Source: Roseococcus thiosulfatophilus (lineage in GTDB: Bacteria; Pseudomonadota; Alphaproteobacteria; Acetobacterales; Acetobacteraceae). Taken from it: a stretch of 64,000 nucleotides of DNA. Shown here in pieces: positions 1 to 9,255 of this stretch (position 1 is its first letter; the number at the start of each line of letters is the position of its first letter). Under the pieces are notes generated by a model. It made no database searches. It worked only from the letters and a program-made list of their open reading frames with translations, and was not told the origin of the DNA. The stretch covers positions 1 through 64,000 of the forward strand of contig NZ_JAFFQY010000011.1 in NCBI RefSeq assembly GCF_017311575.1. The letters are read 5' to 3'. The position numbers were made by a program, and so were the translations under genes.

Positions 1-689
1 AGTTGCATGACGCAATTGTCGGCCAGCATGTGTTCCAGCGTCACGTCGGGGTATTCGCGCGCGTGCAGCGCGCCCACCACCTGGCGCCAAAGTGCCCCGG
101 CCTCCATCACATTGGCCTTGTCCACGCTGGTGACGTGCATCCGCCGCGTGCGCGCCAGGTCGAAGGCGAAGCGGGCGGCGCGGGTGATCTGCGCCTCGGT
201 GTAGCTGTGGGTGTTGATGCCGCGCCGGGTGCCGTCCTCCAGCGTCTCCACCCCGCGCGGTTCGCCGAAATAGATGCCGGCGGTGAGTTCGCGGATGAAG
301 ATCAGGTCCACGCCCTCGGTGATGCGCGGCTTGTAGGGGCTGGCCTCGGCAAGTGCGGCCGGCATCTTCACGGGCCGCAGGTTGGCGAAGAGGTCGAGCG
401 CCCCGCGCATCCGCAGCAGCGATCCCTTCCGGCGTTCCTCGGGCGGCACGGCGGCGGCCTGGTCGAGGCTGCCCGTGGCGCCGAAGAGGATGGCGTCGGC
501 GTCCTGGATCTGTGCCCAGGTCTCATCCGGCATCATGGTGCCGTGGCGGCGCCAGTTCTCCATGCCGAAATAGCGGTGGGTGATGTCGAGCGCGAGGCCA
601 CGGTGGCGCGCGAACCAATCCAGCACGCGCAGCCCCTGTTCCGTCACCTCCGTGCCCACGCCATCCCCGGGCAGGACGAGCAGCTTCAT
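1..689 (-). CDS. leuB: 3-isopropylmalate dehydrogenase-family protein (LeuB-like), C-terminus off the window
   Basis: NAD-dependent beta-decarboxylating dehydrogenase of the isopropylmalate/isocitrate/tartrate dehydrogenase family. About 229 residues are visible. They begin MKLLVLPGDGVGTEV, the cofactor-loop signature, and continue with FGATGS, LFANLRPVK, ELTAGIYFGEPRG and VTSVDKANVMEAG, the substrate-arginine and catalytic-lysine blocks of LeuB. The ATG overlaps the leuD stop by 4 bp (ATGA), so the two genes are translationally coupled in leuC-leuD-leuB order. The missing C-terminus should hold the metal-binding aspartates. The family assignment is firm. Whether the substrate is 3-isopropylmalate or a related malate is inferred only from the leuCD neighbours. 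Confidence 0.88.
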   Translation of the reverse strand, partial: MKLLVLPGDGVGTEVTEQGLRVLDWFARHRGLALDITHRYFGMENWRRHGTMMPDETWAQIQDADAILFGATGSLDQAAAVPPEERRKGSLLRMRGALDLFANLRPVKMPAALAEASPYKPRITEGVDLIFIRELTAGIYFGEPRGVETLEDGTRRGINTHSYTEAQITRAARFAFDLARTRRMHVTSVDKANVMEAGALWRQVVGALHAREYPDVTLEHMLADNCVMQ

Positions 690-1315
690 GCCACGCTCTC
701 CCAGGCCCAGCCGCGCGCGGCCTGGTCGCGCGCCTTCCAGGCGGCGATGGCGTCCGCCTGCTTCAGCGTCATTGCGATGTCATCGAGGCCTTGCAGCATC
801 GCCTCCTTCTTGCGGCCATCCACCTGGAAGGGGATTTCGCGGCCGGTGGGCGTCACGACCACCTGGCGCGCGAGGTCCACGGTGGTGCGGGCATTGCCGG
901 GGCTGGCCCCGGTTTCCTCCGCGATGCGACGGATTTCCTCGATGGGCAGGCGCACGGGCAGCAGCCCGTTCTGGAAGCAGTTGGCGAAGAAGATGTCGCC
1001 GAAGCTGGGGGCGATGACGCAGCGCACGCCCATGCCCATCAGCGCCCAGACCGCGCCCTCGCGCGAACTCCCGCAGCCGAAATTCTCGGCGGCGAGTAGG
1101 ATGGGGCTGCCGCGATAGGGCTCGCGGTTGGGGATGAAGTCCGGGTTGTCGCTGCCATCCTTGTTGTAGCGCAGGCGTTCGAAGGCGTAGGGGCCAAGGC
1201 CGTCGCGCCCCGTGCCGACGAGCCGCTGGATGGGGATGATGACATCCGTGTCCACATTGGCGGCCATGAGCGGGATGGCGGGGCCGGTGACGGTGGTGAA
1301 ACTCTGCATGGCCAT
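686..1315 (-). CDS. leuD: 3-isopropylmalate dehydratase small subunit
   Basis: Small (swivelling) subunit of isopropylmalate isomerase, which with LeuC interconverts 2- and 3-isopropylmalate in leucine synthesis. The 209-residue product starts MAMQSFTTV and carries NVDTDVIIP, the substrate-binding loop, and ENFGCGSSREGAVWAL, the family hallmark. Its length matches the usual 195-215. This start was chosen because the ATG shares one base with the leuC stop (TGATG) and because the longer open frame upstream lies inside leuC. It is the middle gene of leuCDB. Confidence 0.93.
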   Translation of the reverse strand: MAMQSFTTVTGPAIPLMAANVDTDVIIPIQRLVGTGRDGLGPYAFERLRYNKDGSDNPDFIPNREPYRGSPILLAAENFGCGSSREGAVWALMGMGVRCVIAPSFGDIFFANCFQNGLLPVRLPIEEIRRIAEETGASPGNARTTVDLARQVVVTPTGREIPFQVDGRKKEAMLQGLDDIAMTLKQADAIAAWKARDQAARGWAWESVA

Positions 1316-2712
1316 CAGAAATTCCTCACATCCACGATGGTGCCAGCAAGTGCCGCCGCGGCCGCCATGGCGGGCGAGGCGAGATGCGTCCGCGCCCCCG
1401 TGCCCTGCCGCCCCACGAAGTTGCGGTTGGAGGTGGAGACGCAGCGGGCGCCGGGCGGCACCGCCTCGCCATTGGCCGAAACACACAGCGCGCAGCCCGG
1501 TTCCCGCCATTCGAAGCCGGCTTCGAGGAAGCGGTGGTGCAGGCCTTCGGCCTCGGCCTCGGCCTTCACCTTCTCGCTGCCCGGCACCACCCAGGCGGTG
1601 ACGTGCTCGGCGCGCTTGCGGCCGCGCAGCACCTCGGCAGCCGCGCGCAGATCGCTCACGCGGGAATTGGTGCAGGAGCCGATGAAGACCCAGTCCACCT
1701 TGGTGCCGATGAGGGGCTGGCCGGGGGCAAGGCCCATGTAGTCCAGAGCGGCCTGCCAGTTGCGGGCGCGGGCCGCGTCGGGGGCTTCCTCCGGGCGGGG
1801 GGCGTGGCCGGTCACCGCCGTCACCTGCTCGGGGCTGGTGCCCCAGGTGATCTGCGGCGCGATGGAGGCCATCTCGATCACCTCGTCGCGGGTGAAGCGG
1901 GCCTCGGCGTCGGAGGGCAGGCGGCGCCAATCGGCGAGCGCGGCCTCCCAGGCGCGGCCCTTCGGCGCGAAGTCGCGGCCGGCGAGATATTCGAAGGTGG
2001 TGTCATCGGGCGCCACCATGCCGACCTTCGCCCCCATCTCGATGGAGAGGTTGCATAGGGTCAGCCGCTCCTCCAGCGACATGGCGCGCACGGCACTTCC
2101 GGCATATTCGATGGCCATGCCCGTGCCGGCCGCCGCGCTGAAGCGGCCGATGGCGGCGAGGATCATGTCCTTGGCCGTGACGCCAGCCGGACGCGCGCCC
2201 TCGAAGCGGATGCGGAAGGTGCCGGGGCGGCGCTGCGGCAGGGTCTGCGTTGCCAGCGCGTGGCTGAGTTCGGAGGCGCCGATGCCGAAGGCCATGGCCC
2301 CCACCCCGCCATTGGTGCAGGTGTGGCTATCCCCGCAAGCAAGGGTCAGGCCCGGCAACACGATGGCCATCTCGGGCGCCACCACATGCACGATGCCGTT
2401 GCCGCGCTGGCCCAGGTCGAACATCCGCACGCCTTCCGCCGCGCAGCGGGCACGCAGGCTCTTCAGCAGCTTCGCACCGACCGGGAAGGTCTCGGCGGTG
2501 CGGCCGGGCGCGGAGCTGACGGCGTGGTCGGGCGTGGCGAAGACATGGCGCGGCTCGGCCACCTTGTAGCCGGCCTCCGCCACCTCCTGCATGGCGCGGC
2601 CGCCCGAGAGGTCATGCACCAGGATGCGGTCGAGGTAGAGCAGCGACCAGCCCTCGCCGAGATCAGCGACAACGTGCTGATCCCAGATGCGGTCGAACAT
2701 GGTGCTGGGCAT
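1315..2712 (-). CDS. leuC: 3-isopropylmalate dehydratase large subunit
   Basis: Large aconitase-type subunit that holds the [4Fe-4S] cluster for the isopropylmalate isomerase reaction. The product has 465 residues, normal for LeuC. It starts MPSTMFDRIWDQHVV and contains HVFATPDHAV, ALACGDSHTCTNGG-type and GSCTNSR motifs, then EPGCALC, giving the three cluster cysteines. The ATG at 2712 follows a GGGGGAGGA ribosome site, and an in-frame start 21 codons upstream has no such support. The gene lies 31 bp behind an NMT1-type binding protein on the same strand, so all four genes may share a transcript. A paralogous catabolic role is possible but not shown. Confidence 0.93.
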   Translation of the reverse strand: MPSTMFDRIWDQHVVADLGEGWSLLYLDRILVHDLSGGRAMQEVAEAGYKVAEPRHVFATPDHAVSSAPGRTAETFPVGAKLLKSLRARCAAEGVRMFDLGQRGNGIVHVVAPEMAIVLPGLTLACGDSHTCTNGGVGAMAFGIGASELSHALATQTLPQRRPGTFRIRFEGARPAGVTAKDMILAAIGRFSAAAGTGMAIEYAGSAVRAMSLEERLTLCNLSIEMGAKVGMVAPDDTTFEYLAGRDFAPKGRAWEAALADWRRLPSDAEARFTRDEVIEMASIAPQITWGTSPEQVTAVTGHAPRPEEAPDAARARNWQAALDYMGLAPGQPLIGTKVDWVFIGSCTNSRVSDLRAAAEVLRGRKRAEHVTAWVVPGSEKVKAEAEAEGLHHRFLEAGFEWREPGCALCVSANGEAVPPGARCVSTSNRNFVGRQGTGARTHLASPAMAAAAALAGTIVDVRNF

Positions 2713-2743
2713 TCTTGATTCCTCCCCCGGTCTTGCGGGTCTT

Positions 2744-3658
2744 TCAGGCAAGCGCGCGGCGCACGATCTCGTCATCCACGCAGGCGGTGTAACCTGGCGC
2801 GCGCCTGATGGCGCCGGCGGTGAGCATGTGCCGCTCCAGCCGCTCGAAAGGTTCGGGCGGGAAGTGGGGCGTGCGGGTCCAGATGCCCAGTTCCAGATAG
2901 CGCGCGATGGCGCGTTCCATCACCGCCGCATCCAGGTCCGGGAAATAGGGGCGGATGGTGGCGGCGATGGCGGCGGGGCCGGCGGCGTGGAACCAGCGCT
3001 GCGTGGTGGCCAGCGCGCGGATCATCGCCATGAACTCCGGCGCGTATTCCGCGATGTTGGCCGCGGTGGAATAGAAGGTGGTGTAGCTGGTGGGCCCGCG
3101 CGCGGCGCAAGCGTGCCAGACATGGCCCGTGCCCGCCATTTCCATCTGCGACACCAGCGGCTCGAAGAGCTGCGCGACATCGAGGCGGCCTTCCGCCACC
3201 GCCGCCGCGTTCTCGGCCATGGAACGGTCGGTGACGCGGCTCAGCGTGGTGGGATCAACGCCCGCCTGGCGCACATCCTCCTGCAAGGCCCACCAGGGTG
3301 TCGGCACCTCGGCCACGGTGCCGAGCGTCATCCCCGCCAGGTCACGCAGCGTGAAGCCTGGGCGTGGTTCGCGGCCCACCAGCAGGAAGGGATCGCCCAA
3401 TATGGCCGCGCCGAAGTTGCGCAGCGGGCAGGCAGGGTCGGCGTCATGCGCGAGCAGGATGCGCATGGGCCCACCCCAGGCGAGATGCGCGGCCCCGCCC
3501 AGCACGCTGTCCTTCGCGAGCGAGGGCACCTCGCCCGGCAGCACGCGCACCGTGACACCTTCCGCCGCATAGGCATCGCGCGCGAGCGCGGCATAGTAGG
3601 GCGCATAAAACAATGCGCGGAATGGTTCTTGCAGATTGATCTGGCGCAGCGTGCTCAT
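2744..3658 (-). CDS. NMT1/THI5-like periplasmic-type substrate-binding protein
   Basis: The product is a 304-residue protein starting MSTLRQINLQEPF and resembling the binding proteins of ABC importers for pyrimidine precursors, nitrate, sulfonates or taurine (NMT1/THI5 fold). The pattern of a YYAAL stretch, an EGVTVRVLPGEVPS segment and AHLAWGGPMRIL fits that family. I see no signal peptide from this start, and the longer open frame does not supply a convincing one. The protein may therefore be cytoplasmic or enzymatic, as fungal THI5 is. No ABC permease or ATPase is adjacent. It lies 31 bp upstream of leuC on the same strand. The ligand is unknown. Confidence 0.75.
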   Translation of the reverse strand: MSTLRQINLQEPFRALFYAPYYAALARDAYAAEGVTVRVLPGEVPSLAKDSVLGGAAHLAWGGPMRILLAHDADPACPLRNFGAAILGDPFLLVGREPRPGFTLRDLAGMTLGTVAEVPTPWWALQEDVRQAGVDPTTLSRVTDRSMAENAAAVAEGRLDVAQLFEPLVSQMEMAGTGHVWHACAARGPTSYTTFYSTAANIAEYAPEFMAMIRALATTQRWFHAAGPAAIAATIRPYFPDLDAAVMERAIARYLELGIWTRTPHFPPEPFERLERHMLTAGAIRRAPGYTACVDDEIVRRALA

Positions 3659-3708
3659 GGGGTTAGTGTCGCCCAGGCACGCCGAAACGCAAGATGAGGA
3701 ACTGATCC

Positions 3709-4680
3709 ATGCCGCTTCCGCATTCTTCCCGTCGTTCACTGCTGGGCGCCGGCGCGGCACTTGCCCTGCCCGGCCTCGCGCGCGCGCAGGGGGCCTTTCC
3801 CAACCGCCCCCTTCGCATGCTGATCCCGGTCGGCGTGGGCGGCGTGACCGACATCGTGGGCCGCGTGATGGCGGAGGCGCTGCAAGCCGCGCTCGGCCAG
3901 CCCGTGGTGCCCGAGAACCTGGTGGGCGCGGGCAGCCGCGTGGGTGCCGCGGGTTTCCACCGCCTGCCCAATGACGGCTACACCGTCTTCATCGGCACCA
4001 ACAACCACCCGGTGATGCAGGCGATAGACCCGAACTTCCCGCACCACCCGATCCGCGACTTCGAGCCCATCTCGCTCGTCGCGCAGCAGCCTTTCGTCTT
4101 GGCCGTGCACCCCGACGTGCCGGCGAATGACCTGCCCAGCCTGCTCACCTGGCTGCGCGCCCAGGGCGAGCGCGCGAATTTCGGCACGGCCGCGCCCGGC
4201 GCCACGAACTACATGGCGGGCGCGCTGTTCCAGCAATTGTCGGGGACGAGCTTCACCCTGGTGCCCTATCGCACCGCGGCCCAGGCGGTGGCGGACCTGC
4301 TGGCCGGGCGCATGCAGCTGTCCATCGACAGCCCCACGCTGATGATGCCGCTGATCCGCGACGGGCGCCTGCGCGCCATCGCGGTGACGAGCGAGGGGCC
4401 GTCGGCGCTGGTGCCCAACCTGCCGCCCATCGCCACCGCCCTGCCCGGCTATGCGCTGGTGGCCTGGCAGGTGCTGTTCCTGCGACCCGGCGCGCCGGAG
4501 GACGCCAAGCGCATCCTGACCGAGACCGCCGCCCGCGTGCTGCGCGACCCCGCGACCCTCGAAAAGCTGCGCGGCGCCAATGTGGAGCCCTGGCCCGACG
4601 CCACCCCCGCCGCCGCCGCCCGCCATGTGGCGCGCGAGGTGGAGGTCTGGGCGCCCATCGCCGAACGCATCCCGCGCTGA
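3709..4680 (+). CDS. Bug-family (TctC) tripartite tricarboxylate transporter receptor
   Basis: Periplasmic ligand-binding receptor of the Bug/TctC family, 323 residues. The N-terminus SSRRSLLGAGAALALPGLAR is a twin-arginine-like or Sec export signal ending at ARAQ. The mature part opens with FPNRPLRMLIPVGVGG and has the family's VVPENLVGAGSRVG and LVPYRTAAQAVADLLAGR blocks. Bug proteins feed carboxylates to TctA/TctB membrane components, or act as sensors where these are absent; neither is in this window. The gene is divergent from the NMT1-type gene and lies 62 bp upstream of an SDR on the same strand. Confidence 0.9.
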   Translation: MPLPHSSRRSLLGAGAALALPGLARAQGAFPNRPLRMLIPVGVGGVTDIVGRVMAEALQAALGQPVVPENLVGAGSRVGAAGFHRLPNDGYTVFIGTNNHPVMQAIDPNFPHHPIRDFEPISLVAQQPFVLAVHPDVPANDLPSLLTWLRAQGERANFGTAAPGATNYMAGALFQQLSGTSFTLVPYRTAAQAVADLLAGRMQLSIDSPTLMMPLIRDGRLRAIAVTSEGPSALVPNLPPIATALPGYALVAWQVLFLRPGAPEDAKRILTETAARVLRDPATLEKLRGANVEPWPDATPAAAARHVAREVEVWAPIAERIPR

Positions 4681-4742
4681 AGCCAGCTTGACCTCACGCG
4701 CCGAGCGGCCAAACCTCCCCGGAGCGATGGGGAGGGGCGGCC

Positions 4743-5474
4743 ATGTTCGCATTGAACGGCAAGCGCGCGCTGGTGACGGGGGCGAGCGGCCTGCTGGGCG
4801 CGCATTTCGCCCGCGTGCTGCGCGGCGCGGGGGCGGAGGTTGTGCTGGCCGCGCGCCGCCCCGAGGCCTGCGCGGCGCTGGCTGAGGAACTCGGCGCCAC
4901 CGTGGTGGCGCTCGACGTGCAGGCGCCGGAGAGCGTGGCACCCGCCTTCGACGCGGCGGGGCGCGTGGACATATTGGTGAACAATGCCGGCATCGCCGCC
5001 ACGCGCGGCTTCCTGGAGCATTCCCTGGAGGATTTCGACCGCGTGCTGGACGTGAACCTGCGCGGCGCCTTCCTGGTGGGGCAGGAGGCGGCGCGGCGCA
5101 TGGCGGCGGCGAAGACGGGTGGCGCCATCATCAACATCGCCTCGGTGCTGGGGGCGCGGATCATTCCAGGTGTCGCGGGCTATACGGCGGCCAAGGCGGG
5201 GCTGGTGCATCTCACGCGGCAGATGGCGGTGGAACTGGCGCGGCACAACATCCGCGTGAACGCGATCGCACCCGGCTACATCGCCTCCGACATCAACGCC
5301 GAATTCTTCGCGACCGAGGCCGGGCAGGCCATGGTCAAGCGCATCCCGCAGCGGCGCCTGGGCAACCCTGACGACCTCAGCGGCCCGCTGCTGCTGCTCG
5401 CCTCCGACGCCGGCCGCCACATGACGGGCAGCGTGGTGACGGTGGATGGCGGGCATTCCGTGAACCCACTTTAG
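4743..5474 (+). CDS. Short-chain dehydrogenase/reductase (FabG/gluconate dehydrogenase-like)
   Basis: The product is a 243-residue classical SDR. TGASGLLGA forms the nucleotide loop (TGxxxGxG variant), NNAGIA follows near residue 80, a serine lies in NIASVLGAR, and YTAAKAGL is the catalytic YxxxK. The C-terminus GSVVTVDGGHSVNP is typical. The start at 4743 has a purine-rich GGGGAGGGGC upstream. It most likely oxidises or reduces a hydroxyacyl or sugar-acid substrate. The specific substrate cannot be read from sequence. It lies between the Bug receptor and the acyl-CoA dehydrogenase, all on plus. Confidence 0.88.
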   Translation: MFALNGKRALVTGASGLLGAHFARVLRGAGAEVVLAARRPEACAALAEELGATVVALDVQAPESVAPAFDAAGRVDILVNNAGIAATRGFLEHSLEDFDRVLDVNLRGAFLVGQEAARRMAAAKTGGAIINIASVLGARIIPGVAGYTAAKAGLVHLTRQMAVELARHNIRVNAIAPGYIASDINAEFFATEAGQAMVKRIPQRRLGNPDDLSGPLLLLASDAGRHMTGSVVTVDGGHSVNPL

Positions 5475-5543
5475 GGCAGATCGCGCCGGGCCGATGGCGG
5501 CCCGGTGCGTGAAGATGCCCGTAAAACATTAGGACGGCGACAC

Positions 5544-6749
5544 ATGGACTTCACCCTCGACCCCCGCAGCGAAGCCAAGCGCCAGGCCGTGCGCGCCTTC
5601 GTGCAGGACCGGCTGATTCCGCTGGAGGCCGACCGCGCGAATTACGACGAGCATGAGAACATCGCGCCCGCGCTGCTGAAGACGCTGCGCGCGGAGGTGA
5701 AGGCGGCGGGCCTCTGGTGCCTGCAACTGCCCGAGGAGATCGGCGGCCAGGGCCTGCCCTTCACCGGCATGGCCGCCTGCTACGAGGAGATGAACCGCTC
5801 CATCTTCGGCCCCGTCTGCTTCAACTCCGCCGCCCCCGATGACGGCAACATGATGGTGATGAACAAGGTCGGCACGCCGCACCAGAAGGAATGGTGGATG
5901 ATGCCGGTGGTGCGGGGCGAGGTGCAGTCCAGCTTCGCCATGACCGAGCCCGAGGGCGCGGGCAGCGACCCTGGCATGACGCTGACGCGCGCCGAGCGCG
6001 TGGGCAATGACCGCTGGCGCATTTACGGCCGCAAGTGGTTCATCACCGGCGCGGGCGAGAGCAAGCATTTCATCGTGATGGCGCGCACCAGCGACGACGC
6101 GCGCAAGGGCCTCACCGCCTTCCTCTTCCACGCCGACCAGCCCGGCTGGAAGATCGAGCGGCGCATCCCGATCATGGGCCCGGAGGAACATGGCGGGCAT
6201 TGCGAGATCACCTTCGACGGGCTCGAAATCCCGGACGAGAATGTGGTGATGGGCGTGGGCGATGGCTTGAAGCTCACGCAGATCCGGCTTGGCCCGGCAC
6301 GTCTCACACACTGCATGCGCTGGACGGGCCTCGGCCGCCGCGCGCTGGAAATCGCCATGGCGCGCATCGAGCAGCGCCACGCCTTCGGCCAGAAGCTCGC
6401 CGACAAGGAGAGCATCCAGATGATGGTGGGCGAGGCGGCGATGCAGCTCGACATCTCGCGGATGCTGACCATGCGCGCGGCCTGGAAGCTCGACCAGGGC
6501 GATTTCGCGCGCAAGGAGATCAGCACCGCCAAAATCGTCGCCGCCGACGCGTTGCACCGCGCGGCCGACACCGCGCTGCAATTGCTGGGGGCCCGCGGCT
6601 ACTCCAAGGACACGATCGTGGAGTGGATCTACCGCTATGCCCGCCAGGCGCGGCTGGTGGATGGCGCCTCCGAGGTGCACCGCATGGTGATCGCCAACTT
6701 CCTCCGCCGCGAGGGCGGTGACTACTTCGGCTGGCGCACCCATGGATGA
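5544..6749 (+). CDS. ACAD10/11- or LvaC-like acyl-CoA dehydrogenase
   Basis: FAD-dependent acyl-CoA dehydrogenase fold, 401 residues from MDFTLDPRSEAKRQ. The start follows AGGACGGCGA, and an ATG 13 codons upstream lacks a site. The segment FNSAAPDDGNMMVM near residue 95 closely recalls the NCSAPDTGNMEVL segment of animal ACAD11, and GPARLTHCMRWTGLGRRAL recalls its GPGRIHHCMRTVGLAERAL. The gene overlaps by 8 bp an APH-type kinase. In ACAD10/11 the same two domains are fused, and in the Pseudomonas lva operon they are the separate proteins LvaA and LvaC. Expected job: remove phosphate from 4-phospho-acyl-CoA and rearrange it to 3-hydroxyacyl-CoA. The family is firm; the reaction is inferred from subfamily and neighbour. 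Confidence 0.88.
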   Translation: MDFTLDPRSEAKRQAVRAFVQDRLIPLEADRANYDEHENIAPALLKTLRAEVKAAGLWCLQLPEEIGGQGLPFTGMAACYEEMNRSIFGPVCFNSAAPDDGNMMVMNKVGTPHQKEWWMMPVVRGEVQSSFAMTEPEGAGSDPGMTLTRAERVGNDRWRIYGRKWFITGAGESKHFIVMARTSDDARKGLTAFLFHADQPGWKIERRIPIMGPEEHGGHCEITFDGLEIPDENVVMGVGDGLKLTQIRLGPARLTHCMRWTGLGRRALEIAMARIEQRHAFGQKLADKESIQMMVGEAAMQLDISRMLTMRAAWKLDQGDFARKEISTAKIVAADALHRAADTALQLLGARGYSKDTIVEWIYRYARQARLVDGASEVHRMVIANFLRREGGDYFGWRTHG

Positions 6750-8082
6750 GGCGCGGCTTGGCGCCTGGCTGAGCCAGGCGGCGGGTGCGCCTGTTGCCAT
6801 CCGCGCGGCCTCGCTGCTGACGGGGGGTGCGATCCAGCAGAACTGGCTGCTGGCCGTCACGCGCGGCGGCGCGCCGGAAGAGTGGGTGCTGCGGACGGAC
6901 AATGCCGCCACCCTCGCCGTCTCGCTGCCGCGGCTGGAGGAGTTCGCGCTGTTCCAGGCGGCGCATGCGGCGGGTGTGACGGTGCCCGAACCCCTCTTCG
7001 CCTGCGCCGACAGCTCGGTGCTGGGTGCCCCCTTCTTCGTGATGCGCCGCGTGGCCGGGCGTGCGACGGCGCACAAGCTGGCCAAGGAAGCGGCGGCGAA
7101 GGGCGGCGATGACGCGCTGGTGAGGGCACTCGGGCGCGAGTTGGCGCGCATCCATCGCATCACGCCGCCGCGCACGGACCTCGCCTTCCTGGGCGCACCG
7201 CCCGCCGACCCCGCCCAGGCCTTCGTGGCCGCGATGCGCGCGCGGCTGAACGCCGCCGGCACGCCGCGCCCTGTGCTGGAATGGGGGCTGGAGGCGCTCT
7301 CCCGCCACGCGCCGCCGCCCCTGCCGCCCGTGCTGAACCACAATGACTTCCGCACCGGCAACCTGATGGTGGAGGGCGGCCGGCTGACGGCGGTGCTCGA
7401 CTGGGAATTCGCCGCCTGGGGCGACCCGCATGCCGATCTGGGCTGGTTTTGCGCGCCCTGCTGGCGCTTCGGCAACCGCGCGCTGGAGGCGGGGGGGCTG
7501 GGCTCCCGCGCCGCCTTCCTCGCGGGATATGCCGAGGCGGCCGCCCCGCCCGACCCCGACCGCCTGCCCTTCTGGGAGCTGGCCGCGACCCTCCGCTGGG
7601 CGGTGATCGCGGCGGACCAGGGCGCGCGGCATCTCTCGGGGCGCGAGCGCGGGCTGGAGCTGGCGCTGACGGCGCAGATCGTGCCCGAGCTGGAACTCGA
7701 CATCCTGGCGCAGGTGGACGGGCTGGAGGGTGTTGCGGTGCAGCCGACTGCACCGGAAGCCGTGCCGCGCCACGCGCCCTCGCCGCTGCTGGAGGCACCG
7801 GACGCCGCCGACCTCCTCGCCACCGCGCGCGAGGCGCTGCTGGGCAAGCTGCTGCCCGCCCTGCCGCCCGCCCTGCACTACGAGGCGCGGATGGCGGCCA
7901 ATGCCATCGCCATCGCCTCGCGTGCCATCGGCGTGGCGCCGGGCTTCGAGGTGGACCTCGCGGCGTTGGCCACCGAAATCCGCAACGGCACCGCGCGGCG
8001 GGAGGAGGTGCGCGCCCTGCTGCGCCGCCTCGCCCGGCTGCGCTGCGCCATCAGCAACCCACGCGCCCTCGGCGCCACCTAG
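6742..8082 (+). CDS. APH-type hydroxyacyl-CoA kinase fused to a DUF6285 (LvaB-like) domain
   Basis: The product has 446 residues. Residues 1 to about 330 are an aminoglycoside-phosphotransferase-fold kinase: LLTGGAIQQNWLL near the N-terminus, the catalytic loop HNDFRTGNLMV, and the metal aspartate in LDWEFAAWGDPHADLGW. Residues from about 352 (APDAADLLATAREALLGK) to the end form an extra helical domain of the DUF6285 type. As far as I recall, that domain is usually a separate small protein beside such kinases, as LvaB is beside LvaA. The ATG at 6742 overlaps the preceding dehydrogenase by 8 bp. LvaA phosphorylates the 4-hydroxyl of 4-hydroxyvaleryl-CoA and needs LvaB for full activity; this fused protein is inferred to do the same on an unknown hydroxyacyl-CoA. 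Antibiotic resistance is unlikely in this setting. Confidence 0.85.
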   Translation: MDEARLGAWLSQAAGAPVAIRAASLLTGGAIQQNWLLAVTRGGAPEEWVLRTDNAATLAVSLPRLEEFALFQAAHAAGVTVPEPLFACADSSVLGAPFFVMRRVAGRATAHKLAKEAAAKGGDDALVRALGRELARIHRITPPRTDLAFLGAPPADPAQAFVAAMRARLNAAGTPRPVLEWGLEALSRHAPPPLPPVLNHNDFRTGNLMVEGGRLTAVLDWEFAAWGDPHADLGWFCAPCWRFGNRALEAGGLGSRAAFLAGYAEAAAPPDPDRLPFWELAATLRWAVIAADQGARHLSGRERGLELALTAQIVPELELDILAQVDGLEGVAVQPTAPEAVPRHAPSPLLEAPDAADLLATAREALLGKLLPALPPALHYEARMAANAIAIASRAIGVAPGFEVDLAALATEIRNGTARREEVRALLRRLARLRCAISNPRALGAT

Positions 8083-8097
8083 GAGGAGAGAAACGAC

Positions 8098-9225
8098 ATG
8101 GGTCCATTGCGCGGGGTGAAGGTGCTGGAAATGGCGGGCATCGGCCCCGGCCCCTTCTGCGCCATGCTGCTGGCCGACTTGGGCGCCACGGTGATCCGCG
8201 TCGAACGCCCCGACGGCCCGCCCGGCGACCGGCGCGACGTGGTGATGCGCGGCCGCCGCTCCCTCGCGCTGGACCTCAAGAACCCGAAGGCGGTGGAGGC
8301 CGTGCTGCGCTTGGCGGAACAATCCGACGTGCTGATCGAGGGCTTCCGGCCCGGCGTCATGGAGCGTCTGGGCCTCGGCCCCGAGGCGGTGCGCGGCCGC
8401 AACCCGCGCCTGGTCTATGGCCGCATGACGGGCTGGGGGCAGGACGGGCCCATGGCCAAGCTGGCGGGCCATGACATCAACTACATCGCGCTGACGGGCG
8501 CGCTGCACGCGATGGGCCGGGCGGGCGAGCCCCCTGCCCCGCCGCTGAACCTGGTGGGCGATTACGGCGGCGGCGGCATGCTGCTCGCCATGGGCATCAT
8601 GGCGGCCCTGGTGGAGCGGGCCACCAGCGGCGAGGGCCAGGTGGTGGACGCCGCCATGGTGGATGGCGCGGCCCTGCTGATGGCGCCCATCTTCGGCATG
8701 AAGGCGCGCGGGCGCTGGGGTGCCAAGCGCGGCGCCAATTTCCTCGACGGCGCGGCCAGCTTCTATGACAGCTATGAATGCGCCTGCGGGGGCTTCGTGG
8801 CCGTCGGCGCCATCGAGCCGCAATTCTTCGCGGAGATGCTGGCGCGCATGGGCCTCGACCCCGCCCGTTTCGACGACCGGATGAGCCCCGCCCGCTGGGC
8901 CGAACACAAGGCGATTCTGGCCGAGGCCTTCCGCGCCCGCACGCGCGACGAATGGGCGGCGGTGTTCGCGGACAGCGATGGCTGCGTGGCGCCCATCCTC
9001 TCCATGGAGGAGGCGCCCGCCCACCCGCACAACGCGGCCCGCGGCACCTTCGTGGAGTGGGATGGCGCCGTGCAGCCCGCCCCCGCGCCGCGCTTCTCGC
9101 GCACGCCGGCGGAGATGGGCGCGCCGCCGGCGCTGAAGGGCGAGCACAGCCGGGAGGTGCTGGCGGAATTCGGCTTCGCGCCGGACGAAATCGAAGCCCT
9201 CGCGCCCGCCGCGCCCGCGCGCTAG
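8098..9225 (+). CDS. Alpha-methylacyl-CoA racemase-like CaiB/BaiF family protein
   Basis: Class III CoA-transferase fold, 375 residues, with start [19 protein letters not shown] and [15 protein letters not shown]. The pair [13 protein letters not shown] and [11 protein letters not shown] matches the His and Asp of alpha-methylacyl-CoA racemase more than the oxalate or carnitine CoA-transferases. The likely reaction is therefore epimerisation of 2-methylacyl-CoA so that it can enter beta-oxidation. The ATG has a GGAGGAGAG site. It is 15 bp from the kinase fusion and 30 bp from the next acyl-CoA dehydrogenase, consistent with one operon for branched or substituted acyl-CoAs. Confidence 0.85.
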   Translation: MGPLRGVKVLEMAGIGPGPFCAMLLADLGATVIRVERPDGPPGDRRDVVMRGRRSLALDLKNPKAVEAVLRLAEQSDVLIEGFRPGVMERLGLGPEAVRGRNPRLVYGRMTGWGQDGPMAKLAGHDINYIALTGALHAMGRAGEPPAPPLNLVGDYGGGGMLLAMGIMAALVERATSGEGQVVDAAMVDGAALLMAPIFGMKARGRWGAKRGANFLDGAASFYDSYECACGGFVAVGAIEPQFFAEMLARMGLDPARFDDRMSPARWAEHKAILAEAFRARTRDEWAAVFADSDGCVAPILSMEEAPAHPHNAARGTFVEWDGAVQPAPAPRFSRTPAEMGAPPALKGEHSREVLAEFGFAPDEIEALAPAAPAR

Positions 9226-9255
9226 CCTCGCGGCCAAGAAACCCGGAGAACGTCC

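Noticed and set aside
6742-8082. Aminoglycoside resistance kinase
   Set aside because: The fold is right, but the overlap with an ACAD11-like gene and the DUF6285 tail point to an acyl-CoA kinase.
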